NCBI RefSeq assembly: GCF_008831285.2
Contig: NW_022204558.1
Location: forward strand, 1 to 22,406
DNA: 22,406 nt
From: Nymphaea colorata
Taxonomy: Eukaryota; Streptophyta; Magnoliopsida; Nymphaeales; Nymphaeaceae
Direction: 5' to 3'
Position 1 is the stretch's first letter. Each line of letters begins with the position of its first letter. Below the pieces are notes generated by a model, which did no database searches, was not told the origin of the DNA, and was given only the letters and a program-made list of their open reading frames with translations. Shown piece by piece: positions 11,707 through 21,001 of the stretch. A program made the translations under genes and the position numbers.

Positions 11707-12432
11707 GAGATGTGAGTGATTCATTTGGTGTCTTGTAGGTAACCTAATATGTTTCACTTGTTATTACATATATTTGATCACATATATTTAATTGAGAGAT
11801 TAAATGATTCATTTTCACTTGTTATTACATATATTTGATCAATATATTTAATTGAGTGTACGTAGCCATTTGTTACATACGTATAGAATGACTTAGTGGC
11901 TTGAAATAAGAAGTTCGTTTGGAAATGAATGAGAGTCAGGTCATTAAGTTGGTCCTTACAGTTAATCTAGTGTATTTCACTTGTTATTACATCTATAATG
12001 AATGATTTAAATGATTGAATTCGCAAGTTCATATGGATACAAATGGGATCTATGCATTACATTGAATGCGTGTAATTAGTCCGATGAGTTGAATTTGTTG
12101 TTACATTATAGTGAACATTAAAGGATTGAAATCACGCGTTCGTACCAATACAAGTGAGATTTAAATGATTCATATGATCATGCATGCTTAATTGAATGTG
12201 TTTAACTTATTGTTACATCTATATTGAATGATTTAGTAGATCGAAATCACAAGTTTGTATGAAAATGAATGAGATTCGAGTGATTCATTTGGTGTCTTGT
12301 GGTTTACCTAATGTGTTTCACTAGTTGTTACATTTATAATGATTCTTAAACGGATGTCCTTAACAAGTGATTATTTGTGTCATATAGTTAACCTAACGTG
12401 TTTCACTTGTAATTTAATTGAATGTGCTTAAC

Positions 12433-12610
12433 AAGTGAATTAGGTTAGCAATAGGGCACCAAATGAATCAGTCAAATCTCATTCATTTTCATGCAAGCCT
12501 GTGATTTCAATCTACTAAATCATTTAACATGGATATAACAATAAGTCAAGTACATTCAATAAAGTATGCGTGATCATATGAATCACTTAAATCTGACTCG
12601 TATTGGTACG
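12433..12610 (-). repeat. Inverted C+A segment, U3
   Basis: Same breakpoints and 178-bp length. It still carries the U1/U2 variant ggttagcaatag, although most of the rest of U3 is U4-like. Private change: gaatcagtcaaa. Confidence 0.92.
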
Positions 12611-12728
12611 ACTATAGTGCATGATCAAAGGATTGAAATTACAAGTTCGTATCAATACAAGTGCGATTTAAGTGATTCAAATGATCACACATACTTAATT
12701 GAATGTGCTTAACTTATTGTTACATCCA

Positions 12729-12738
12729 TGTTGTCTTA
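12729..12738. other. 68-bp deletion junction in U3 b1
   Basis: U3 reads catgttgtcttatag. In U4, U5 and U6 the bases gttg and tcttatag are separated by 68 bp containing the end of a C subunit and the start of the next A. The deletion shortens b1 to 428 bp. It lies close to the point where U3 changes from a U1/U2-like to a U4-like sequence. Confidence 0.88.
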
Positions 12739-15450
12739 TAGTTAACCTAACATGTTTCACAAGTTATTACATCCATGATCAATGATTAAATAATTAAAAC
12801 TCACAAGTTTATATGGATATAAAGGAGACCTATGCATTAGTTTGATCCTTTCTAGTTTGTACGATAAGTTGAACATGTTGTTACATCTATAGTGATCGAT
12901 GCACAAGTTCACATCAATACGAGAGGGATTTAAGTGATTCAATTGATCACGCATATTTAATTGAATGTACTTAACTTGTTGTTACGTTTATATTAAATGA
13001 TTAGTAAATTCAAATCATAGGTTTATATGAAAATGAATGGGATTCGAGTGATTCATTTGGTGTCTTACAGGTAACTTAATGTGTTTCACTTGTTATTACA
13101 TACATTTGATCACTTATGTTTAATCGAAGATTATGTGATTCATTTTTACTTGTTCTTACATACATTTGATAACTTATATTTAATTGAATGTGCGTAACCA
13201 TTTGTTACATACGTATAAATGACTTAGTGGCTTGAAAAAAGAAGTCCGTTTGGAAATGAATGAGAGTCAAGTCACTATATTGGTCCCTTATAGTTAATCT
13301 AATGTATTTCACTTGTTATTACATCTATAATGAATGATTTAAATGGTTGAAATCACAAGTTTATATGGATACAAATGGTTGAAGTCACTATATTTGTACA
13401 TGTGTAGTTAGTCCGATGAGTTGAATTTGTTGTTACATCTATAGGGAACGTTCTAAAGGATTGAAATCACATGTTCGTACGAATACAAGTGAGATTTAAG
13501 TGATTCATATAATCATGCATACTTAATTGAATGTGTTTAACTTGTTGTTACGTCTATAATAAATGATTTAGTAGATTGAAATCACAAGTTTGTGCGAAAA
13601 TGAATGAGATTCGAGTGATTCATTTGGTGTCTTGTAGTTAACCTATTGTGTTTCACTTGTTATTACATCTTTGATCAATGATTTAAATGATTAAAACTTA
13701 CAAGTTTCTATGGATATAAAGGAGACCTATGCATTAGTTTGATCCTTGTAGTTAGTTCAATAAGTTGAACTAGTTCTTACATCTATGGTGATCGATGTAA
13801 GGAATTGAAATCACAAGTTCGTATCAATACGAGTGGGATTTAAGTGATTCTTTTATCACACATACGTAATTGAATGTGCTTAACTTGTTGTTACGTCTAT
13901 ATTAAATGATTTAGTAGATTAAAATCATAGGTTTGTATGAAAATGAATGATATTGGAGTGATTCATTTGGTGTCTTGTAAGTAACCTAATGTGTTTCACT
14001 TGTTATTACATATATTTGATCACTTATATTTAATTGAGAGATTAAGTGATTCATTTTCACTTGTTATTACATATAATTGATCACTTGTATTTAATTGAAT
14101 GTGCGTGACCATTTCTTACTTACGTATAGAATGACCTAGTGGCTTTGATACCAGAAGTTCGTTTGGAATACATATATAATGAATGATTTAAATGATTGAA
14201 ATCACATGTTCATGTGGATACAAACGCGTGTAGTTAGTCCGATGAGTTGAATTTATTGTTACAACTATAGTGCACGATCTAAATGATTGAAATCACAAGT
14301 TCGTATCAATACAAGTGCGATTTAAGTGATTCAAATGATCACACATACTTAATTGAATGTGCTTAACTTGTTGTTACATCCATATTGCTAGATTAAGTGA
14401 ATTCAAATCACAAGTTTGTGTGAAAATAAATGAGATTTGAGTGATTCATTTGGTGTCTTATAATTAACCTAATGTGTTTCACTCGTTATGACATCTATGA
14501 TCAACGATTTAAACGATAAAAACTCACAAGTTTATATGGATGTAAAGGAGACCTATGGATTAGTTTAGTTTGATCCCTTGTAGTTTGTTCAATAAGTTGA
14601 ACATGTTGTTACATCTCATTCATTTGTATCCATACGCACACTAAATCACTCGTCTCAATACGAGTGAGATTTAAGTGATTCATTTGATCACGCATACTTA
14701 ATTGAATGTGCTTAACTTGTTGTTACGTCTATATTAAATGATTTAGTATATTAAATCATAGGTTTGTATGGAAATGAATGAGATTTGAGTGATTCATTTG
14801 GTGTCTTGTAGGTAACCTAATATGTTTCACTTGTTATTACATATATTTGATCAATATATTTAATTGAGTGTGCGTAGCCATTTGTTACATACGTATAGAA
14901 TGACTTAGTGGCTTGAAATAAGAAGTTCGTTTGGAAATGAATGAGAGTAGGTCATTAAGTTGGTCCCTTACAGTTAATCTAGTGTATTTCACTTGTTATT
15001 ACATCTATAATGAATGATTTAAATGATTGAAATCGCAAGTTCATATGGATACAAATGGGATCTATGCATTACTTTGAATGCGTGTAATTAGTCCGATGAG
15101 TTGAATTTGTTGTTACATCTATAGTGAACGATCTAAAGGATTGAAATCACGCGTTCGTACCAATACAAGTGAGATTTAAATGATTCATATGATCATGCAT
15201 GCTTAATTGAATGTGTTTAACTTGTTGTTACATCTATATTAAATGATTTAGTAGATCGAAATCACAAGTTTGTATGAAAATGAATGAGATTCGAGTGATT
15301 CATTTGGTGTCTTATGGTTTACCTAATGTGTTTCACTAGTTGTTACATTTATAATGATTCTTAATACGGATGTCCTTAACAAGTGATTCATTTGGTGTCA
15401 TATAGTTAACCTAATGTGTTTCACTTGTAATTTAATTGAATGTGCTTAAC

Positions 15451-15628
15451 AAGTGAATTAGGTTAACAATAGGGCACCAAATGAATCACTCAAATCTCAT
15501 TCATTTTCATGCAAGCCTGTGATTTCAATCTACTAAATCATTTAACATGGATATAACAATAAGTCAAGTACATTCAATAAAGTATGCGTGATCATATGAA
15601 TCACTTAAATCTGACTCGTATTGGTACG
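15451..15628 (-). repeat. Inverted C+A segment, U4
   Basis: Same 178-bp inverted segment with the variant ggttaacaatag that marks U4-U6. Its forward partner is at 15156-15337. Confidence 0.92.
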
Positions 15629-17362
15629 ACTATAGTGCACGATCTAAAGGATTGAAATTACAAGTTCGTATCAATACAAGTGCGATTTAAGTGATTCAAA
15701 TGATCACACATACTTAATTGAATGTGCTTAACTTATTGTTACATCCATGTTGCTTGATTAAGTGAACTGAAATCACAAGTTTGTATGAAAATGAATGTGA
15801 TTCGAGTGATTCATTTGGTGTCTTATAGTTAACCTAACGTGTTTCACATGTTATTACATCCATGATCAATGATTTAAATAATTAAAACTCACAAGTTTAT
15901 ATGGATATAAAGGAGACCTATGCATTAGTTTGATCCTTTCTAGTTTGTACGATAAGTTGAACATGTTGTTACATCTATAGTGATCGATGCACAAGTTCAC
16001 ATCAATACGAGTGGGATTTAAGTGATTCAATTGATCACGCATATTTAATTGAATGTACTTAACTTGTTGTTACGTTTATATTAAATGATTTAGTAAATTC
16101 AAATCATAGGTTTATATGAAAATGAATGGGATTCGAGTGATTCATTTGGTGTCTTACAGGTAACTTAATGTGTTTCACTTGTTATTACATACATTTGATC
16201 ACTTATGTTTAATCGAGAGATTATGTGATTCATTTTTACTTGTTCTTACATACATTTGATAACTTATATTTAATTGAATGTGCGTAACCATTTGTTACAT
16301 ACGTATAGAATGACTTAGTGGCTTGAAAAAAGAAGTCCGTTTGGAAATGAATGAGAGTCAAGTCACTATATTGGTCCCTTATAGTTAATCTAATGTATTT
16401 CACTTGTTATTACATCTATAATGAATGATTTAAATGGTTGAAATCACAAGTTTATATGGATACAAATGGTTGAAGTCACTATATTTGTACACGTGTAGTT
16501 AGTCCGATGAGTTGAATTTGTTGTTACATCTATAGGGAACGTTCTAAAGGATTGAAATCACATGTTCGTACGAATACAAGTGAGATTTAAGTGATTCATA
16601 TAATCATGCATACTTAATTGAATGTGTTTAACTTGTTGTTACGTCTATAATAAATGATTTAGTAGATTGAAATCACAAGTTTGTGCGAAAATGAATGAGA
16701 TTCGAGTGATTCATTTGGTGTCTTGTAGTTAACCTATTGTGTTTCACTTGTTATTACATCTTTGATCAATGATTTAAATGATTAAAACTTACAAGTTTGT
16801 ATGGATATAAAGGAGACCTATGCATTAGTTTGATCCCTTGTAGTTAGTTCAATAAGTTGAACTAGTTCTTACATCTATGGTGATCGATGTAAGGAATTGA
16901 AATCACAAGTTCGTATCAATACGAGTGGGATTTAAGTGATTCATTTTATCACACATACGTAATTGAATGTGCTTAACTTGTTGTTACGTCTATATTAAAT
17001 GATTTAGTAGATTAAAATCATAGGTTTGTATGAAAATGAATGATATTGGAGTGATTCATTTGGTGTCTTGTAAGTAACCTAATGTGTTTCACTTGTTATT
17101 ACATATATTTGATCACTTATATTTAATTGAGAGATTAAGTGATTCATTTTCACTTGTTATTACATATAATTGATCACTTGTATTTAATTGAATGTGCGTG
17201 ACCATTTCTTACTTACGTATAGAATGACCTAGTGGCTTTGATACCAGAAGTTCGTTTGGAATACATATATAATGAATGATTTAAATGATTGAAATCACAT
17301 GTTCATGTGGATACAAACGCGTGTAGTTAGTCCGATGAGTTGAATTTATTGTTACAACTATA

Positions 17363-17393
17363 GTGCACAATTGATCAATACAAGTGATTAGTG
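17363..17393. other. Complex 28-bp deletion in U4 b3
   Basis: After tagtgcac, U4 reads aattgatcaatacaagtgat instead of the U5 text with gatctaaatgattgaaatc and gttcgtatc. Several short pieces are missing rather than one block, with a net loss of 28 bp measured from landmark spacing. This is the largest difference between U4 and U5. Confidence 0.85.
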
Positions 17394-18283
17394 ATTCAAA
17401 TGATCACACATACTTAATTGAATGTGCTTAACTTGTTGTTACATCCATATTGCTAGATTAAGTGAATTCAAATCACAAGTTTGTGTGAAAATAAATGAGA
17501 TTTGAGTGATTCATTTGGTGTCTTATAATTAACCTAATGTGTTTCACTCGTTATGACATCTATGATCAACGATTTAAACGATAAAAACTCACAAGTTTAT
17601 ATGGATGTAAAGGAGACCTATGGATTAGTTTAGTTTGATCCCTTGTAGTTTGTTCAATAAGTTGAACATGTTGTTACATCTCATTCATTTGTATCCATAC
17701 GCACACTAAATCACTCGTCTCAATACGAGTGAGATTTAAGTGATTCATTTGATCACGCATACTTAATTGAATGTGCTTAACTTGTTGTTACGTCTATATT
17801 AAATGATTTAGTATATTGAAATCATAGGTTTGTATGGAAATGAATGAGATTTGAGTGATTCATTTGGTGTCTTGTAGGTAACCTAATATGTTTCACTTGT
17901 TATTACATATATTTGATCACATATATTTAATTGAGAGATTAAATGATTCATTTTCACTTGTTATTACATATATTTGATCAATATATTTAATTGAGTGTGC
18001 GTAGCCATTTGTTACATACGTATAGAATGACTTAGTGGCTTGAAATAAGAAGTTCGTTTGGAAATGAATGAGAGTCAGGTCATTAAGTTGGTCCCTTACA
18101 GTTAATCTAGTGTATTTCACTTGTTATTACATCTATAATGAATGATTTAAATGATTGAAATCGCAAGTTCATATGGATACAAATGGGATCTATGCATTAC
18201 TTTGAATGCGTGTAATTAGTCCGATGAGTTGAATTTGTTGTTACATCTATAGTGAACGATCTAAAGGATTGAAATCACGCGTT

Positions 18284-18756
18284 CGTACCAATACAAGTGA
18301 GATTTAAATGATTCATATGATCATGCATGCTTAATTGAATGTGTTTAACTTGTTGTTACATCTATATTAAATGATTTAGTAGATCGAAATCACAAGTTTG
18401 TATGAAAATGAATGAGATTCGAGTGATTCATTTGGTGTCTTATGGTTTACCTAATGTGTTTCACTAGTTGTTACATTTATAATGATTCTTAATACGGATG
18501 TCCTTAACAAGTGATTCATTTGGTGTCATATAGTTAACCTAATGTGTTTCACTTGTAATTTAATTGAATGTGCTTAACAAGTGAATTAGGTTAACAATAG
18601 GGCACCAAATGAATCACTCAAATCTCATTCATTTTCATGCAAGCCTGTGATTTCAATCTACTAAATCATTTAACATGGATATAACAATAAGTCAAGTACA
18701 TTCAATAAAGTATGCGTGATCATATGAATCACTTAAATCTGACTCGTATTGGTACG
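18284..18756. repeat. Large dyad: forward b4 arm, 113-bp loop, inverted arm
   Basis: The forward arm 18284-18465 (end of B, all of C, start of A in b4) is complementary over nearly its whole length to the inverted segment 18579-18756, with scattered mismatches and a 4-bp length difference. The interval 18466-18578 holds a truncated A and a second A fragment. That fragment (18510-18554) also pairs with 18579-18618, giving a tighter alternative hairpin with a 24-bp loop. The same arrangement occurs at 15156-15628 and 21440-21912 and, with more changes, before 2901, 8468 and 12433. Single strands could fold back here. Confidence 0.85.
18579..18756 (-). repeat. Inverted C+A segment, U5
   Basis: Reference copy of the inverted segment. 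Its reverse complement begins cgtaccaatacgagtc, runs through a whole C subunit and ends in the first part of an A (gttaacctaattcactt). It differs from ordinary A/C copies at several sites (caggcttgcatg, ggtgccctattg), so it has been inverted for a long time. Confidence 0.92.
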
Positions 18757-19255
18757 ACTATAGTGCACGATCTAAAGGATTGAAATTACAAGTTCGTATC
18801 AATACAAGTGCGATTTAAGTGATTCAAATGATCACACATACTTAATTGAATGTGCTTAACTTATTGTTACATCCATGTTGCTTGATTAAGTGAACTGAAA
18901 TCACAAGTTTGTATGAAAATGAATGTGATTCGAGTGATTCATTTGGTGTCTTATAGTTAACCTAACGTGTTTCACATGTTATTACATCCATGATCAATGA
19001 TTTAAATAATTAAAACTCACAAGTTTATATGGATATAAAGGAGACCTATGCATTAGTTTGATCCTTTCTAGTTTGTACGATAAGTTGAACATGTTGTTAC
19101 ATCTATAGTGATCGATGCACAAGTTCACATCAATACGAGTGGGATTTAAGTGATTCAATTGATCACGCATATTTAATTGAATGTACTTAACTTGTTGTTA
19201 CGTTTATATTAAATGATTTAGTAAATTCAAATCATAGGTTTATATGAAAATGAAT
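18757..19255 (+). repeat. Block b1 of U5 (b-C-A-B-C)
   Basis: The 499-bp block follows the inverted segment. It opens abruptly with the second half of a B subunit (actatagtgcacgatc), so the right inversion breakpoint fell inside a B. Its B subunit (19041-19140) lacks 14 bp after gtgatcgat, compared with the B at 19941. Equivalent blocks are at 3079, 8646, 12611 (68 bp deleted), 15629 and 21913. Confidence 0.85.
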
Positions 19256-20169
19256 GGGATTCGAGTGATTCATTTGGTGTCTTACAGGTAACTTAATGTG
19301 TTTCACTTGTTATTACATACATTTGATCACTTATGTTTAATCGAGAGATTATGTGATTCATTTTTACTTGTTCTTACATACATTTGATAACTTATATTTA
19401 ATTGAATGTGCGTAACCATTTGTTACATACGTATAGAATGACTTAGTGGCTTGAAAAAAGAAGTCCGTTTGGAAATGAATGAGAGTCAAGTCACTATATT
19501 GGTCCCTTATAGTTAATCTAATGTATTTCACTTGTTATTACATCTATAATGAATGATTTAAATGGTTGAAATCACAAGTTTATATGGATACAAATGGTTG
19601 AAGTCACTATATTTGTACACGTGTAGTTAGTCCGATGAGTTGAATTTGTTGTTACATCTATAGGGAACGTTCTAAAGGATTGAAATCACATGTTCGTACG
19701 AATACAAGTGAGATTTAAGTGATTCATATAATCATGCATACTTAATTGAATGTGTTTAACTTGTTGTTACGTCTATAATAAATGATTTAGTAGATTGAAA
19801 TCACAAGTTTGTGCGAAAATGAATGAGATTCGAGTGATTCATTTGGTGTCTTGTAGTTAACCTATTGTGTTTCACTTGTTATTACATCTTTGATCAATGA
19901 TTTAAATGATTAAAACTTACAAGTTTGTATGGATATAAAGGAGACCTATGCATTAGTTTGATCCCTTGTAGTTAGTTCAATAAGTTGAACTAGTTCTTAC
20001 ATCTATGGTGATCGATGTAAGGAATTGAAATCACAAGTTCGTATCAATACGAGTGGGATTTAAGTGATTCATTTTATCACACATACGTAATTGAATGTGC
20101 TTAACTTGTTGTTACGTCTATATTAAATGATTTAGTAGATTAAAATCATAGGTTTGTATGAAAATGAAT
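19256..20169 (+). repeat. Block b2 of U5 (a-D1-A'-B'-C-A-B-C)
   Basis: The 914-bp block opens with an 87-bp truncated A joined at tttgatca to a piece of C, then the chimeric D1 element (19343-19480) recognisable by cttagtggcttgaaaaaag. It ends with the intact A-B-C trimer. Equivalent blocks are at 3588 (65 bp deleted), 9145, 13039 and 16128, and partially at 1-405. D1 aligns with C in its second half (gaatgacttagtggcttgaa against aaatgatttagtagattgaa), so D is a diverged C carrying an internal duplication. Confidence 0.85.
19825..20169 (+). repeat. Intact A-B-C trimer (example of the base repeat)
   Basis: This is the best example of the underlying repeat: A 19825-19940 (116 bp), B 19941-20054 (114 bp) and C 20055-20169 (115 bp). 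All three share the same skeleton in the same order: a gagat-type start, a variable middle, a GTTRTTACAT-like box roughly half way, an atgattta region, then gaaatcacaagttygtat near the end. They therefore descend from one subunit of about 115 bp that became a trimer before the HOR formed. Other near-full trimers lie in b1 and b3 of each unit. Confidence 0.85.
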
Positions 20170-21001
20170 GATATTGGAGTGATTCATTTGGTGTCTTGTA
20201 AGTAACCTAATGTGTTTCACTTGTTATTACATATATTTGATCACTTATATTTAATTGAGAGATTAAGTGATTCATTTTCACTTGTTATTACATATAATTG
20301 ATCACTTGTATTTAATTGAATGTGCGTGACCATTTCTTACTTACGTATAGAATGACCTAGTGGCTTTGATACCAGAAGTTCGTTTGGAATACATATATAA
20401 TGAATGATTTAAATGATTGAAATCACATGTTCATGTGGATACAAACGCGTGTAGTTAGTCCGATGAGTTGAATTTATTGTTACAACTATAGTGCACGATC
20501 TAAATGATTGAAATCACAAGTTCGTATCAATACAAGTGCGATTTAAGTGATTCAAATGATCACACATACTTAATTGAATGTGCTTAACTTGTTGTTACAT
20601 CCATATTGCTAGATTAAGTGAATTCAAATCACAAGTTTGTGTGAAAATAAATGAGATTTGAGTGATTCATTTGGTGTCTTATAATTAACCTAATGTGTTT
20701 CACTCGTTATGACATCTATGATCAACGATTTAAACGATAAAAACTCACAAGTTTATATGGATGTAAAGGAGACCTATGGATTAGTTTAGTTTGATCCCTT
20801 GTAGTTTGTTCAATAAGTTGAACATGTTGTTACATCTCATTCATTTGTATCCATACGCACACTAAATCACTCGTCTCGATACGAGTGAGATTTAAGTGAT
20901 TCATTTGATCACGCATACTTAATTGAATGTGCTTAACTTGTTGTTACGTCTATATTAAATGATTTAGTATATTGAAATCATAGGTTTGTATGGAAATGAA
21001 T
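20170..21001 (+). repeat. Block b3 of U5 (a-D2-a-b-C-A-B-C), the block amplified elsewhere
   Basis: The 832-bp block has the D2 element (20257-20389, cctagtggctttgatacc) directly fused to the 3' half of an A (20390-20445) and a truncated B (20446-20537). It then has C, A, a B carrying a snap-back insert, and C. In U3, U4 and U5 it occurs once, in U2 and U0 twice, and in U1 four times. It is the only block that varies in copy number here. Confidence 0.87.
20836..20898. repeat. Small snap-back inversion and hairpin inside the b3 B subunit
   Basis: In the B subunit of b3 the expected second half is replaced by ctcattcatttgtatccat and acgcacactaaatcactcgt, which read as satellite on the minus strand. 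The string aaatcactcgt is then the complement of the following acgagtgagattt, apart from two extra bases. The core hairpin (20869-20886) has a 6-bp stem, actcgt / acgagt, with a 6-base loop. It recurs in every b3: 1105, 2041, 5120, 5947, 6774, 7609 (one stem-flanking change), 10749, 11574, 14648 and 17713. Confidence 0.8.

Larger units (their letters stand above)
8468..12432 (+). repeat. HOR copy U2, expanded to 3965 bp
   Basis: Layout: inverted segment 8468-8645, b1 8646-9144, b2 9145-10056, two copies of b3 (10057-10881, 10882-11706) and b4 11707-12432. It is the sister of U1 by shared variants and by the same chimeric b3 junction. It keeps the 65 bases of b2 that U1 has lost, so that deletion is later than the U1-U2 split. 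Small deletions begin to accumulate in its b4, from about 11950 onward. Confidence 0.93.
12433..15450 (+). repeat. HOR copy U3, shortened to 3018 bp
   Basis: Layout: inverted segment 12433-12610, b1 12611-13038 (lacking 68 bp at 12733), b2 13039-13948, b3 13949-14779 and b4 14780-15450 (lacking 61 bp at about 14853). About nine further bases are lost in scattered short deletions. The inverted segment carries the U1/U2 variant ggttagcaatag, while from b1 onward most diagnostic sites match U4/U5 (gttaacctaac, catcaatacgag, gaagtcactata, ctttgataccag, cttatggtttacc). U3 is therefore probably a recombinant between the two HOR families. Confidence 0.92.
15451..18578 (+). repeat. HOR copy U4, 3128 bp
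   Basis: Layout: inverted segment 15451-15628, b1 15629-16127, b2 16128-17041, b3 17042-17845 and b4 17846-18578. By eye it is almost identical to U5. The main difference is a net 28-bp loss in b3 between 17366 and 17393. It carries ggttaacaatag in the inverted segment and cacatgttattac in b1, both shared with U5 and U6. Confidence 0.94.

Noticed and set aside
12757-12954. Open frame of 65 codons on the minus strand starting with ATG
   Set aside because: It exists only in U3, where short deletions in b1 shift the frame. The equivalent positions of the other units are closed. It is a chance frame in satellite DNA.
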